Source: Thalassomonas actiniarum
GTDB lineage: Bacteria; Pseudomonadota; Gammaproteobacteria; Enterobacterales; Alteromonadaceae
Assembly: GCF_000948975.2 (NCBI RefSeq)
Contig: NZ_CP059735.1
Coordinates: forward strand, 4,524,603-4,588,602
Length of the DNA: 64,000 bases
Reading direction: 5' to 3'
A program made the translations under genes and the position numbers. The notes beneath the pieces are model-generated. The model ran no database searches. It was not told where the DNA came from and saw nothing but the letters and a program-made list of their open reading frames with translations. Shown in pieces: positions 1 through 8,621 of this stretch (position 1 is the stretch's first letter; each line of letters starts with the position of its first letter).

Positions 1-1014
1 GGTTAACCCCAGAAAAGGTTTGATGGTAGAAGCCGGCGGATAGACCCCCTGGGTCACCCGGTTCAGCAAAGGCCTGTCTTTAGAGAGCAGCTTTTTATAA
101 TCCCGGCTGCTGATGCCGTGGACAAAAGGATTGGGATCATAACTGGGGTTGCTGTACATGGCCAGCAAGGCACCGTCGCGGGGGTCAATGGCCACCACGG
201 CGCCCCGTTTGCCGGTCAACGCCCGTTTGGCAATCATTTGCAGCTCGATATCCAGCGTTAAGGTCAGATCTTTGCCGGGCACCGGCGGGGTATAATCCAG
301 GGTGCGGATCACCCTGCCCTGATTATTAATTTCCACCTTTTCATTGCCGATACTGCCGTGTAACTCCTGCTGATAAAATTTTTCTATGCCAAGTTTGCCG
401 ATATTGCGGGTGGCGGCATAATTGCCGGCTATGCCTTCCTGGTCAAGTTTGAGCAAGTCCTGCTGGTTTATCCGTCCGACGTACCCCAGCGCATGGGTGG
501 TTAATTCTGCAAACGGATAGTCGCGCCTTAACCTGGCATCGATAAAGACCCCGGGAAACTTATGCTGCTCCACCGAAAAGCGCGCCAAATCCAGCTCGCT
601 TAAACGCCCCTTCACTTCTATGGCCTTAAAACGCCGCTTGCCTTTGATCTTTTTCTGCGCCCGGGCAAGCTCTTCATCACTCAGTCCAAGCAAGTCCTGC
701 AAAGCAGCCAGGGTATTATTGATATCTTTAACTTGTTCCGGGATCATCTCCAGGCTGTATACCGGGGTATTATCCGCCAGCAAAACACCGTTACGGTCAA
801 ATATCCGTCCGCGGTTGGGGGCAATAGGCAAGACCTTGATGCGGTTTTCATTAGAGCGGGTCTGGTACTTTTGATAATTGCTTACCTGCAGGGTAAAAAG
901 GTTATAAAACAATAACAGCAGCAGCAAAAAAGCCCCGATAACCGCCAGTATCATGCGCGAGGAAAAAACTTTCGCTTCAACATCATGATTTTTTAACAGG
1001 CCTGAATTTGTCAT
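1..1014 (-). CDS. mrdA: Penicillin-binding protein 2 (PBP2), N-terminal part, cut by the left edge
   Basis: This is the first 338 residues of a peptidoglycan DD-transpeptidase of the elongation machinery, which acts on the outer face of the inner membrane. A short cytoplasmic tail is followed by one membrane anchor at about residues 20-42, then the pedestal domain. The catalytic SxxK motif (S329-T-I-K332) is just inside the window edge, preceded by the family sequence GVYPPAS. The stretch GRVIRTLDYTPPVPGKD is also typical of PBP2 rather than PBP3. The rest of the transpeptidase domain (SxN, KTG) lies outside. The gene starts 25 bp after the stop of the upstream hydrolase, so the two may be cotranscribed. 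The usual PBP2 neighbours rlmH and rsfS are not upstream, so a second, paralogous PBP2 is possible. Confidence 0.93.
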   Translation of the reverse strand, partial: MTNSGLLKNHDVEAKVFSSRMILAVIGAFLLLLLLFYNLFTLQVSNYQKYQTRSNENRIKVLPIAPNRGRIFDRNGVLLADNTPVYSLEMIPEQVKDINNTLAALQDLLGLSDEELARAQKKIKGKRRFKAIEVKGRLSELDLARFSVEQHKFPGVFIDARLRRDYPFAELTTHALGYVGRINQQDLLKLDQEGIAGNYAATRNIGKLGIEKFYQQELHGSIGNEKVEINNQGRVIRTLDYTPPVPGKDLTLTLDIELQMIAKRALTGKRGAVVAIDPRDGALLAMYSNPSYDPNPFVHGISSRDYKKLLSKDRPLLNRVTQGVYPPASTIKPFLGLT

Positions 1015-1039
1015 AAATCACCGGGTAAGCTAAGGTCAA

Positions 1040-1774
1040 TCACGCCTCGGCGCCGTTAAGCCATTTTTTCACCGGTACCAGCCATTGCGAGATCGGCCGG
1101 TAAAAGGCGCCGTGCTCTTTGCCTGTGCTGATGGCAATTTCTTTAAAGGCCTGCACCCGGGGACTGCGGTCAACCACAAACTGGCACGAGCCTACGCCGT
1201 CGCTGGTTTCATAAATGGAATAGACCTTGCCGTACATCCGGTATTGGCTATTGTTTTTCATGTATTTGGAGCAGCCCGCCAGGATCACCAGGTTGATTTT
1301 GTCCAGTTTTAAAACGTTGCTGGTTAATATCGAAATCGCCCCACCCCGGGAAAAGCCCATCAGGTAGATATCTTGTGCCTTAACCCCCTCCCTTAATAAC
1401 GTGCGGATATCGCCGGCCATTTTCTCGGCAAAGGTCACCGGATTGGTTTTCGCCGGCCTGTGGTAGGCGATAAGGTTATAGCCCGGAGCCGACAGCGCCC
1501 GTTTTATCGCCGGAAATTCATAAATTCCCCAGCGTTTGTTTTCCGGCCTGGGATTTGTGCCTTCAACAATAAAGCCGTGGGAATAAAAAACATATTTTTC
1601 CCCGGGGCGGATCTTTTCGGGAAACTCGGTATAAAGCTCACCGGCAATAGCCCTTGCCGGCAGCAAAGTAAAAACAAACAAAGCTGCAAAGCAGCGGAAC
1701 ACTTGACGGATACCTTGATATGACCCGGAAGTAGGTATCAGAGAGGGTTTCATAAACAACACATTAGATCCCAT
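1040..1774 (-). CDS. Secreted alpha/beta-hydrolase
   Basis: A 244-residue protein with an N-terminal hydrophobic segment at about residues 28-44 ending in an Ala-rich cleavage site, so it is probably exported. The nucleophile elbow G-F-S-R-G (Ser142) and the oxyanion-type HG motif (YSHGF, about residue 65) mark the alpha/beta-hydrolase fold, and a His near the C-terminus (KEHGAF) could complete the triad. The substrate cannot be read from sequence. An alternative start at Met8 gives a shorter signal peptide. It lies directly upstream of the PBP2 gene on the same strand. Confidence 0.75.
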   Translation of the reverse strand: MGSNVLFMKPSLIPTSGSYQGIRQVFRCFAALFVFTLLPARAIAGELYTEFPEKIRPGEKYVFYSHGFIVEGTNPRPENKRWGIYEFPAIKRALSAPGYNLIAYHRPAKTNPVTFAEKMAGDIRTLLREGVKAQDIYLMGFSRGGAISILTSNVLKLDKINLVILAGCSKYMKNNSQYRMYGKVYSIYETSDGVGSCQFVVDRSPRVQAFKEIAISTGKEHGAFYRPISQWLVPVKKWLNGAEA

Positions 1775-1789
1775 AATTTCAAAGGAAGG

Positions 1790-1957
1790 TTAAAGGTTTT
1801 TGCCAAAGGCTTTATATTCGATCAGGGTAATCAACTGCAATGCCACCAGGTAGCCGACAATTGGCGCACAAAATAAGGCGAAACCACTGACCGAGATAAA
1901 TTCAACTAACAAAGGACTTTCCTGCTTAACGAGTAAATAGCGACCACCAAGCTGGCA
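1790..1957 (-). pseudogene. Possible remnant of a small membrane protein
   Basis: The 350-bp gap between the hydrolase and the LysR gene holds an open stretch on the minus strand with no ATG and a stop just upstream. Its last 40 residues read as one hydrophobic helix followed by a basic C-terminus (IEYKAFGKNL). It may be the 3' end of a lost gene, or a small protein starting at TTG. Nothing else coding is seen in the gap. Confidence 0.25.
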
Positions 1958-2122
1958 TTACAGCAAACGAGACAGGTCGCTAATTGATAGATAAGTTAAA
2001 TTTTATCATTGTGTTACTATCTTGTTGTGGCAATGCCCTGTTCAATTGTGGCAAAAAGATGGCACAAATATGTCTTTTGCATTTCCGGGCAAAAACAGCA
2101 CAAAAACCAGGGCAATTGGCGG

Positions 2123-3037
2123 CTAATTCACCGCTAAATGGGCTTTATCAAAAAAATGTCGTACCAGTTGATAAAAACGGGTGATATGCACGGGCTTTTC
2201 TCCCTGAAACCTGTGCACCAGGTGGAAATCCCACTGGGCTCCCTGGTAAGCGGGCAAGACCCGGATCAGGCGACCTTCGCGGATATGCGACTGCAACGCC
2301 ACTTCCGGCAGCAGGGCAATGCCCATATTCTGCAGTGCCATTTCCAGGGCGCTGGGCAAGGTATTGGTATGGGCGAACGCATCAAAGGTCATCGAAATGC
2401 CGCGACCAAGATCATGATTGGGATAAAAAGTGATATTGCTCCCCTGCCAGGGAGGTGAAATCCATCTGTGAGCGGCCATATCTTCGGGCCTTTCCGGCAA
2501 ACCTTTTTGCGAGATATATCCGGGGGCGGCGCAAAAGACTTCCCTCATGCTGCCTAAAGGCAATGCCCGGTAATTGCTGTCTTTTAACTTGCCGCCGTAA
2601 ATAGCCACATCCAGCTTATCCTTGATCAAGTCTTTCGCCTCGTCGGTGACGAGAATTTTAGGTTCGATTTTGGGGAATTCTGAACACAATTGATTCAGGG
2701 CCGGGATCACTATATCCCGCTCACAGGAATGGGGTATGGTCAGGGCAAAAGTACCTGAAGGGGCCTCTTTCGAGCTGTTGACCTCTTCCAGCGCCAAATC
2801 CACCTGGGCCTGTAATAATTCACAGCGCCCGAGTAATTTTTCACCTGTACCGGTGAGCGACATGCCCCGGGTATGGCGGGACAGTAACTGCTGGCCGAGA
2901 TGCTGCTCCAGTCTTTTTATTTGCTGGCTCACCGCCGACTTGCTCAAACCAAGCTGCTTGGCGGCCTGGGTGAAAGACTTTCGCTGAGCGACCTCGGCGA
3001 AAGTTAACAGCCAGGGTAAGAGTTTAAGATTATTCAT
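2123..3037 (-). CDS. LysR-family transcriptional regulator
   Basis: A 304-residue LysR regulator from the chosen Met (MNNLKLLPW). An ATG ten codons further upstream is possible, but it adds a tail without homology-like features. The winged-helix N-terminus contains SFTQAAKQLGLSKSAVSQQIKRLE, the classic LysR recognition-helix pattern, followed by the linker helix and a substrate-binding effector domain. It is transcribed divergently from the quinone-oxidoreductase gene at 3201 with 163 bp between the starts. The usual LysR arrangement is that it controls that neighbour and itself. Confidence 0.9.
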   Translation of the reverse strand: MNNLKLLPWLLTFAEVAQRKSFTQAAKQLGLSKSAVSQQIKRLEQHLGQQLLSRHTRGMSLTGTGEKLLGRCELLQAQVDLALEEVNSSKEAPSGTFALTIPHSCERDIVIPALNQLCSEFPKIEPKILVTDEAKDLIKDKLDVAIYGGKLKDSNYRALPLGSMREVFCAAPGYISQKGLPERPEDMAAHRWISPPWQGSNITFYPNHDLGRGISMTFDAFAHTNTLPSALEMALQNMGIALLPEVALQSHIREGRLIRVLPAYQGAQWDFHLVHRFQGEKPVHITRFYQLVRHFFDKAHLAVN

Positions 3038-3200
3038 AACACCTTCATTGTTTAAAAAACAAAACAATCAGTTCACTTTCTTACTATTGTGCAATTATTT
3101 ATCCAGACTTAAGCTATGTCAACTTTCACTGCTGCTCAGCCTTTGACTTTTAACCTTGAACAAAGGCGCCAGTTGTTTTTTAACCGATTAAGGAAACCTT

Positions 3201-4202
3201 ATGAACAAGCCCACTGTAAAAACCGTCCGCTTTCATCAAACCGGCGATGCTTCGGTACTGGATATTGAACAACTGCCCTTATCCGAACCGGGAGAACATG
3301 AAGTCCGTCTAAAAGTTGAAGCCCTTGGCCTTAACCGCGCCGAAGTTATGTTCAGAAACGGCGCTTATATAGATACGCCGGAGCTTCCTGCCCGTATCGG
3401 CTATGAGGCGTCAGGGGTGGTTGATGCAATTGGCCCGGGAGTAAGTGAATTTAAAATTGGCGACAGGGTCAGCACTATCCCGGCTTTTTCCATGAGCCAA
3501 TATGGCGTTTACGGCGAAAGTGCCGTGGTACCGGTACATGCGGTGGCTGCATCACCGGAAAACTTTTCTGCCGAACAGAGTACCTCTATCTGGATGCAAT
3601 ACCTGACCGCGTATGGCGCCCTGGTGGAGCTGGCTGATTTACAGGCCGGACAATACCTGTTGGTAACCGCCGCCAGCAGCAGTGTCGGCGTCGCCGCCAT
3701 TCAACTGGGCAAGAGCCTGGGAGCTGTAGTTATCGCCACCACCCGCGGCAGCGCCAAAGTCGACTTCTTAACGAATCAGGGCGCAGATCATGTCATCCAA
3801 ACCGACAGCCAAGACCTGGTTGCCCGCAGCGCAGAAATTACCGGCGGTCAGGGGGTCAACTTAGTTTTTGACCCTGTCGGCGGTCCGTTGCTGGAACAGC
3901 TGGCACAGGTGTCGGCACCGGCTGCCACCATCATAGAATATGGCGCACTGGATAACAGACCAACCCCGTATCCGCTCTTTACCGCCCTGAGCAAGGGCCT
4001 GACCATACGTGGCTATACCTTGTTTGAATTCACAGCAGATAAAAAGCGCCTGGCACAGGCAAAAGCGGCTTTATTGCCCTTGTTTGAAGAGGGACAACTG
4101 GTGCCGGTTATCGATAAGGTATTTGCTTTTAACGATATCCGTGATGCGCACAGGTATATGGAATCAAACCAGCAGATGGGCAAGATAGTGGTGAAGGTAT
4201 AA
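3201..4202 (+). CDS. Zinc-independent alcohol dehydrogenase / quinone oxidoreductase (MDR family)
   Basis: A 333-residue medium-chain dehydrogenase/reductase. The N-terminal GroES-like domain (about residues 1-125) has LNRAEVMFRNG and GYEASGVVDAIG. The Rossmann domain carries AASSSVGVAAIQLGK, a variant of the AxxGGVG NADPH loop. The structural and catalytic zinc cysteines of classical alcohol dehydrogenases are absent, which places it with NADPH quinone reductases. An AAGGAAA ribosome-binding site precedes the ATG. It is divergent from a LysR gene that probably regulates it. The true substrate is unknown. Confidence 0.88.
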   Translation: MNKPTVKTVRFHQTGDASVLDIEQLPLSEPGEHEVRLKVEALGLNRAEVMFRNGAYIDTPELPARIGYEASGVVDAIGPGVSEFKIGDRVSTIPAFSMSQYGVYGESAVVPVHAVAASPENFSAEQSTSIWMQYLTAYGALVELADLQAGQYLLVTAASSSVGVAAIQLGKSLGAVVIATTRGSAKVDFLTNQGADHVIQTDSQDLVARSAEITGGQGVNLVFDPVGGPLLEQLAQVSAPAATIIEYGALDNRPTPYPLFTALSKGLTIRGYTLFEFTADKKRLAQAKAALLPLFEEGQLVPVIDKVFAFNDIRDAHRYMESNQQMGKIVVKV

Positions 4203-4222
4203 TTTCATCCGGGAAATGATTC

Positions 4223-4255
4223 GCCGCCTTGTTGTTTAACAAACAGCAAGGCGGC
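4223..4255. terminator. Hairpin terminator between convergent genes
   Basis: Inverted repeat GCCGCCTTG / CAAGGCGGC, extended by TGTTT/AAACA around an AAC loop. It lies between the convergent oxidoreductase (ends 4202) and acetyltransferase (ends 4283) genes and probably serves both strands. Confidence 0.7.
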
Positions 4256-4282
4256 CATTTAAACCGGGAGTTAAAGATGATG

Positions 4283-4765
4283 TTAACTCTGGGCAAAATC
4301 CACTAAGGTTTGTCCCGACATACGATAGCCTACCCATTCATCCTGGGAGACGGCGCCGATAGATTCATAGAAATCACGCGAAGGTTTATTCCAGTCCAGA
4401 CAGCTCCATTCAAAACGGCCACAACCTTTATCCAGGGCGATTTGCGCCATTTCCTTCAGCAGCAACTTACCGCCGCCTGCTCCCCTGTGCTCGGGAGAAA
4501 CATACAAATCTTCAAGATATAAGCCGGGTTTCGCCAGCCAGGTGGAATAATTAAAAAAGTACACCGCAAAGCCGATGGCCTGGCCGTCACGCTCACAAAT
4601 CAAACCAAAAACATGAGGGTTATCATTAAAGATAGACGCTTTTATCGTTTGCTCGGTTGCCAATACCTCATGCTCGGCTTTTTCATAAATGGCCAGCTCG
4701 GTGATAAAGTGTAAAATCAAGGCCGCATCATCTGCTACGGCTTCACGTATGGTAAGAGAACTCAT
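4283..4765 (-). CDS. GNAT-family N-acetyltransferase
   Basis: A 160-residue acetyltransferase. The acetyl-CoA-binding motif A is seen as LYVSPEHRGAGGGKLLLKEM at about residues 87-106, with the downstream FEWSCLDWNKPSRDFYESIGA segment. That arrangement resembles the diamine (spermidine/spermine-type, thialysine) acetyltransferase branch. The acceptor substrate remains inferred. It is a single-gene unit, convergent with the oxidoreductase. Confidence 0.88.
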   Translation of the reverse strand: MSSLTIREAVADDAALILHFITELAIYEKAEHEVLATEQTIKASIFNDNPHVFGLICERDGQAIGFAVYFFNYSTWLAKPGLYLEDLYVSPEHRGAGGGKLLLKEMAQIALDKGCGRFEWSCLDWNKPSRDFYESIGAVSQDEWVGYRMSGQTLVDFAQS

Positions 4766-4909
4766 TAACTACTCCGCTGAGTTTATCGCAAGCTTAAACC
4801 GAATTAAGCCCGCGGGTGTAACTGCTGATATAAAGATAACAGTATGATACTCCCACGGCTCTTATGACAACAGTGCATTATCTACATCTTTATATGTATA
4901 ATATTCATT

Positions 4910-5821
4910 ATGGATTTATATCAGCTCGATCTTAACTTACTGGTGTTATTCGACGCCCTGTACCGCCACCGCTCGGTCAGTGCTGCCGCCGATGAAGTCT
5001 GCCTGAGCCAGTCGGCCTTCAGCCATGGCCTGACCCGCTTGCGTAAACGCCTGGGGGATGAATTGTTTGTGCGCATCAATAATGTCATGACCCCCACCGA
5101 CAGGGCGCAGCAGCTGGCTGAAAGTGTCAGCCAGGCCCTGAACATACTGCATGGCGGCATTAACACCAATGCCGGGTTTTCACCCGAGCACAGCGAATTG
5201 GAGCTGACCTTTGCCGCCACCGACTATACACAATACAGCCTGCTGTCGCGCTTGATTGGAAAAATCAATAAGCTGGCCCCTAAAATTAAAATCACCGTTT
5301 ATTCTGCCGACAATAAAATTCCGGCGGACAAGTTAATCAACGGCGAACTCGACTTTGCCCTGGGTTTTAGCCATGAAATTGAAGGCTCAAGCACGATTAT
5401 GCACCAAACCTGGCTTGAGGACAGTTATTGCACCATTGCCAGGAAAAATCACCCGGCACTGAGGCAAGGACTGGATCTGGAGACCTTTTTGGCCTTGTCC
5501 CATGTCAGGATCTCTCCCTGGGGTGAAAAACTTGGCGTGGTAGATCAGGCACTGGCAAAATTACAAAAAAAACGTCATGTCGCACTACAGCTCACCAGTG
5601 TCCTGGCCGCTCCCTATACCATCTTACATTCAGATCTGTTGCTGACCTTACCCCGTTTGGTGGCAGAGCAAATGGTGCAGCACCTGGATATTGAACTTTA
5701 CGCCCCGCCACTTCAGGTGCCTGATTACCAACTCAACCTTTACTACCACAAGCTCAATGCAGGCAAAGCCTGCCATCAATGGTTAACGGCGTTGATCCGT
5801 GATTTACATGAAAAAGCCTAA
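4910..5821 (+). CDS. LysR-family transcriptional regulator (NodD/LeuO-like branch)
   Basis: A 303-residue LysR regulator. The N-terminus DLNLLVLFDALYRHRSVSAAA and SQSAFSHGLTRLRKRLGDELFVR is typical of the NodD/LeuO-like subgroup, with a later-placed effector domain (FAATDYTQYSLL). It stands alone, and its target is not obvious: the YhhN gene downstream is codirectional but separated by an inverted repeat. Confidence 0.9.
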   Translation: MDLYQLDLNLLVLFDALYRHRSVSAAADEVCLSQSAFSHGLTRLRKRLGDELFVRINNVMTPTDRAQQLAESVSQALNILHGGINTNAGFSPEHSELELTFAATDYTQYSLLSRLIGKINKLAPKIKITVYSADNKIPADKLINGELDFALGFSHEIEGSSTIMHQTWLEDSYCTIARKNHPALRQGLDLETFLALSHVRISPWGEKLGVVDQALAKLQKKRHVALQLTSVLAAPYTILHSDLLLTLPRLVAEQMVQHLDIELYAPPLQVPDYQLNLYYHKLNAGKACHQWLTALIRDLHEKA

Positions 5822-5842
5822 CTTGTCCCTTAAGTGGTAAAA

Positions 5843-5877
5843 CCAGTGTAAATATTGTCCGCTTAGCGCTACACTGG
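5843..5877. terminator. Inverted repeat, probable LysR terminator
   Basis: CCAGTGTA / TACACTGG arms separate the LysR stop (5821) from the YhhN start (5923). There is no clean T-tract, so it could also be a regulatory site. Confidence 0.4.
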
Positions 5878-5922
5878 AAAACCTCTAACGTTAACTGACA
5901 CTTTTCACCGGATAAAACAAAA

Positions 5923-6582
5923 ATGACCATAAAAATAAAACTGTTGTTTATCTTTTTTGCCACCCTGTACTGTTTTTCAATTTTACTGCCCCCTTATCCG
6001 GGACATTGGTTGTTAAAAATGCTGCCGGTAGCCTTGTTGATCTTTAGCGTCAGGGGCTGGGCAAGTGATAAAACCCAAAAGTTATTCTTGGCCGGGCTGG
6101 TGTTCTCTGTGCTCGGAGACTTCTTTCTCGGCTATGACAGCCATCACTGGTTTATTTTTGGCTTAGGGGCATTTTTTATTGCCCATATCGCCTATATTGC
6201 CGCGCTTATGCCGATAACAAAAATCAATGGCGGCAAAACTTATGCTATCCTCGCCTACCTGGCAGGCGGCGGCCTGGTGCTCAATCTCCTGCTGCCCGGG
6301 CTGGGTGAATTACTGGTGCCTGTGATTGCCTATATGAGTATTTTACTGGTCATGGCCATTACCGCCCTGCTCTCGACAAAATCCAACGCCTGGATGATGA
6401 TCGGCGGTTTATCTTTTGTGATCTCAGATGCCATGATAGGATTAAACAAGTTTTACCTGAGCATCCCCCAGGCCCAGTTTTTCATTATGATCAGTTATTA
6501 CTTTGCCCAATACGCCCTGTTGCAAGGTTTTGCCCATAGCCGGCAAAGACAAGACCAGACCGGGGGCCTGGTTGCCGAATAA
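5923..6582 (+). CDS. YhhN-family membrane protein (lysoplasmalogenase-like)
   Basis: A 219-residue integral membrane protein with about eight hydrophobic segments covering nearly its whole length. The pattern GDFFLGYD ... FGLGAFFIAHIAYIAAL ... SDAMIGLNKF matches the YhhN/TMEM86 family. In animals that family hydrolyses the vinyl-ether bond of lysoplasmalogen. The conserved acidic residues (D in GDFFLG and in SDAMIG) are present. The role in bacteria is poorly defined, so the activity is inferred from the family only. Confidence 0.85.
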   Translation: MTIKIKLLFIFFATLYCFSILLPPYPGHWLLKMLPVALLIFSVRGWASDKTQKLFLAGLVFSVLGDFFLGYDSHHWFIFGLGAFFIAHIAYIAALMPITKINGGKTYAILAYLAGGGLVLNLLLPGLGELLVPVIAYMSILLVMAITALLSTKSNAWMMIGGLSFVISDAMIGLNKFYLSIPQAQFFIMISYYFAQYALLQGFAHSRQRQDQTGGLVAE

Positions 6583-6667
6583 AAGGCCACCTTAATCACG
6601 GCAAGCATCACAGGTGAGCAAGTAAAATCAATCATGCTTTAAAGAAAGTGTTTTCACGGGAGAAGTT

Positions 6668-7474
6668 TTGTCCGTATTACTTAAGCCATTAGCTTTGATA
6701 GTACTCGCGCTATGCCCTTTTGCCCTGGCAGCTGAAAAAGTCACCGCCTGCACCAGCACCTTATTCGTGCCATTTAACTGGGAAACAACAACCAGCCTCG
6801 AAGGAGCAACCATAGAGGTCGCCAAGCGCTTTTTTAAAAAAGAACGGGTTGAACTGGAGCTGCTCCCCCTCAATAGCTGGGCCCGCTGCCTGAAACTGGC
6901 CGAGTCGGGAAAAATAGATTTAGTGCTCGGCGCCTACAAAACCACAGAGCGTCAGTTATGGGGCGATTATATCGAGGAGTTTATTGCCCTGGATATTGTT
7001 CAGCTTTTTAAAAACAAAAACAAACAACTGCACTTTGAAGCATTAGACTCGCTGCAACAATTTCGCGGTGGCGGTATCTTCGAAAACAGCTACGGCGAAA
7101 GTTTTGATACTTTTATACAAAACCTGTCGCCAACGCAATGGCAAAAAGTTGCCCGCCCGGAGCAGGTACTCACTCAACTGGCATTCAACCGCATTGATTA
7201 TGCCCCCATGAACCGATGGAATATGGAGGTATTGATGTTTACATTAAAGCAACAAGATAAAGTTCCCGCCGATACCGAAATAATCCCCATTGGTAAAACC
7301 ATCCACAGTAACGAGCTTTACTTCTTATTCTCCAAAAAAGCAGGCCGCTACCGGGAATTTCATCAAAAAATGAATGCTTTTATTAAAGACATGAAATCCA
7401 GAGGCGAGATCCAAAAGCTGTTAAACAAAAGTCTGACCCGATACAAGCAGGAGTTTATGGAAAACCGACAATAG
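6668..7474 (+). CDS. Orphan periplasmic solute-binding protein, family 3
   Basis: A 268-residue exported protein beginning at TTG, with GGGAGAAG just upstream and no in-frame ATG before the signal peptide. A hydrophobic leader ends at ALA-AE. The body follows the family-3 (amino-acid type) binding-protein layout: VPFNWE near the start, GATIEVAKRFFKKE and LNSWARCLKLAESGKIDLVLG. No permease or ATPase genes adjoin it, so it may be a sensor or an orphan ligand-binding protein. Two further proteins of this kind occur at 51188 and 56625. Confidence 0.8.
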   Translation: MSVLLKPLALIVLALCPFALAAEKVTACTSTLFVPFNWETTTSLEGATIEVAKRFFKKERVELELLPLNSWARCLKLAESGKIDLVLGAYKTTERQLWGDYIEEFIALDIVQLFKNKNKQLHFEALDSLQQFRGGGIFENSYGESFDTFIQNLSPTQWQKVARPEQVLTQLAFNRIDYAPMNRWNMEVLMFTLKQQDKVPADTEIIPIGKTIHSNELYFLFSKKAGRYREFHQKMNAFIKDMKSRGEIQKLLNKSLTRYKQEFMENRQ

Positions 7475-7641
7475 CACACCGGCTCATAGCTATTTGATTT
7501 ATTCACGGCATCTGCACAAAATTTTCTCCCAAACAGTACTTTCCCGAAAATTAAAACCTCCACAGAGCCGTTAACCGCTACAACTTTAACCAATGAGAAA
7601 AATTCCTCAAATCGGCCATAGCAGCCAAACGCCCGAACCGG
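7475..7641. other. Non-coding spacer before the CsrB regulatory region
   Basis: No gene is seen between the binding-protein stop and the GacA box. The stretch is AT-rich and forms the start of the long promoter region of the downstream RNA. Confidence 0.5.
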
Positions 7642-7659
7642 TGTAAGACATATCCTACA
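7642..7659. promoter_or_regulatory. GacA/UvrY/VarA upstream activating box
   Basis: TGTAAG-ACATAT-CCTACA matches the GacA consensus TGTAAG-N6-CTTACA at 11 of 12 defined positions. It lies about 180 bp upstream of the predicted csrB transcription start, the distance typical of GacA boxes in front of RsmZ and CsrB genes. Confidence 0.75.
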
Positions 7660-7815
7660 AAGAGGTGAGATATCATGGCATTAATTGACGTCATCTCTAT
7701 TTGAAAACACGTAACACCATAAAAAACAACAATAAAATTTACTGCGTAAACAAATCTGTCCAGCCTTTCCCGTTAATGTGGTGATCATTAACCTAAAAAA
7801 AGAATTTCATTCACG

Positions 7816-7821
7816 TAATAT
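7816..7821 (+). promoter_or_regulatory. csrB -10 element
   Basis: TAATAT sits about 8 bp before the predicted RNA start. No good -35 hexamer is seen at normal spacing, consistent with a promoter that needs an activator such as GacA/UvrY. Confidence 0.5.
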
Positions 7822-7828
7822 TTACTTT

Positions 7829-8138
7829 GTCAGGACGACGCAGGGCAGGATGCCTTAAAAGGAAGGCTTCAGGATGAAGTCATGTGATAGGAGATCACGA
7901 AAGGAAAACACGGATAGGTATCTGTCAGGAAGATAGATACAAGTGGCCAGGGAAAGCCATGGAACCCACAGTAATGTGAATATGTCAGGATGATGTATTG
8001 CCCGGGATGGTTTGGAAGCTGTAAGGATACAGGATATAAATCAGGGATAGGTTTTCAGGGAAGATGAGGGACACTAACAGTGCAGGATGCACAAATAAGC
8101 TAGTAGAAAAATGCGACTCTCTGAGTTGCATTTTTTAT
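7829..8138 (+). ncRNA. csrB: CsrB-family regulatory RNA (CsrA-sequestering)
   Basis: About 310 nt with no open frame but roughly nineteen GGA trinucleotides, many as CAGGATG, AGGGA or AGGA. Several sit in the loops of perfect short stems: CTTC-AGGAT-GAAG (7867-7879), GTGAT-AGGAG-ATCAC (7884-7898) and GTGC-AGGAT-GCAC (8080-8092). This is the signature of CsrB/CsrC/RsmZ RNAs, which titrate the translational regulator CsrA. A rho-independent terminator closes the gene and a GacA-type box lies about 180 bp upstream. The exact 5' end is inferred from the -10 element. The csrA and gacA/uvrY genes are outside the window. Confidence 0.88.
8107..8137. terminator. Bidirectional terminator shared by csrB and the microprotein operon
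   Basis: Stem ATGCGACTC / GAGTTGCAT with a TCT loop, flanked by AAAAA on the left and TTTTTT on the right. It works as an intrinsic terminator on both strands, so it can end csrB (plus) and the convergent microprotein transcript (minus). Confidence 0.85.
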
Positions 8139-8307
8139 TTCCGGCCCCCTGAAAATCACGCCTGTTTTTATTTTTAAATAATCCCCAATGAGGTGCTTAC
8201 CAAATTTGAGCAACCTCTCCGGTCCATTGGTAAGATTTCAGCCTTAGCAAAGCTCATCCCGAGCACAGCCCTGCCAAGACCTAAACAGCCCTATCATTTG
8301 CCAAGAG

Positions 8308-8409
8308 TTACTTAGTGCGCATAGTGCCGTTATACACACGGTAGAAGACGTTAAGAAAGTGATTAGACGCCACGTGATTGCCTGCTTTTATTTGCTCTGT
8401 ATTTTTCAT
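8308..8409 (-). CDS. 33-residue microprotein, second of a tandem paralogous pair
   Basis: A 33-codon gene starting MKNTEQIKAG and ending in NGTMRTK, preceded by AGGGGA seven bases before the ATG. It is the same length as its upstream neighbour at 8465-8566 and identical to it at 16 of 33 positions, with no gaps. The conserved core is HFxNxFYR-xx-NGxM-xx-K in the C-terminal half. No Cys is present in this copy. No known family is recognised. The pattern of conserved aromatic and basic residues with equal length indicates selection at the protein level. It is probably cotranscribed from the SoxR-type promoter at 8622-8652. Confidence 0.75.
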   Translation of the reverse strand: MKNTEQIKAGNHVASNHFLNVFYRVYNGTMRTK

Positions 8410-8464
8410 TTGATTTCCCCTGCAATTTTGATTGCTACTGTTGACCGTTTTTTCTTAGCCGAAA

Positions 8465-8566
8465 TTATTTTCCGCTCATAGCGCCATTAAATAGACGGTA
8501 AAAGGTGTTGAAAAAGTGTTTGCCTGCACAAGTATTTTTTACGTTTTCCTGAGTCATATTTTTCAT
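8465..8566 (-). CDS. 33-residue microprotein, first of a tandem paralogous pair
   Basis: A 33-codon gene starting MKNMTQENVK and ending in NGAMSGK, preceded by AGGAG eight bases before the ATG. It shares 16 of 33 residues with the downstream copy, including MKN, HF-N-FYR, NG, M and the terminal Lys. It has one Cys (C13). It is the first gene after the SoxR box and is transcribed away from soxR, the position that soxS holds in enterics, but the product has no AraC domain. No function is known. It is too small for most gene callers and is likely unannotated. Confidence 0.78.
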   Translation of the reverse strand: MKNMTQENVKNTCAGKHFFNTFYRLFNGAMSGK

Positions 8567-8621
8567 CTATTCATCTCCTGAAGTTACCGCGGGTTTACCC
8601 GTAATTTGCGTTGATGTGGTC

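Noticed and set aside
8144-8307. Possible third microprotein on the minus strand
   Set aside because: The short frames here do not share the HFxNxFYR core of the two microproteins and have no good ribosome-binding site.
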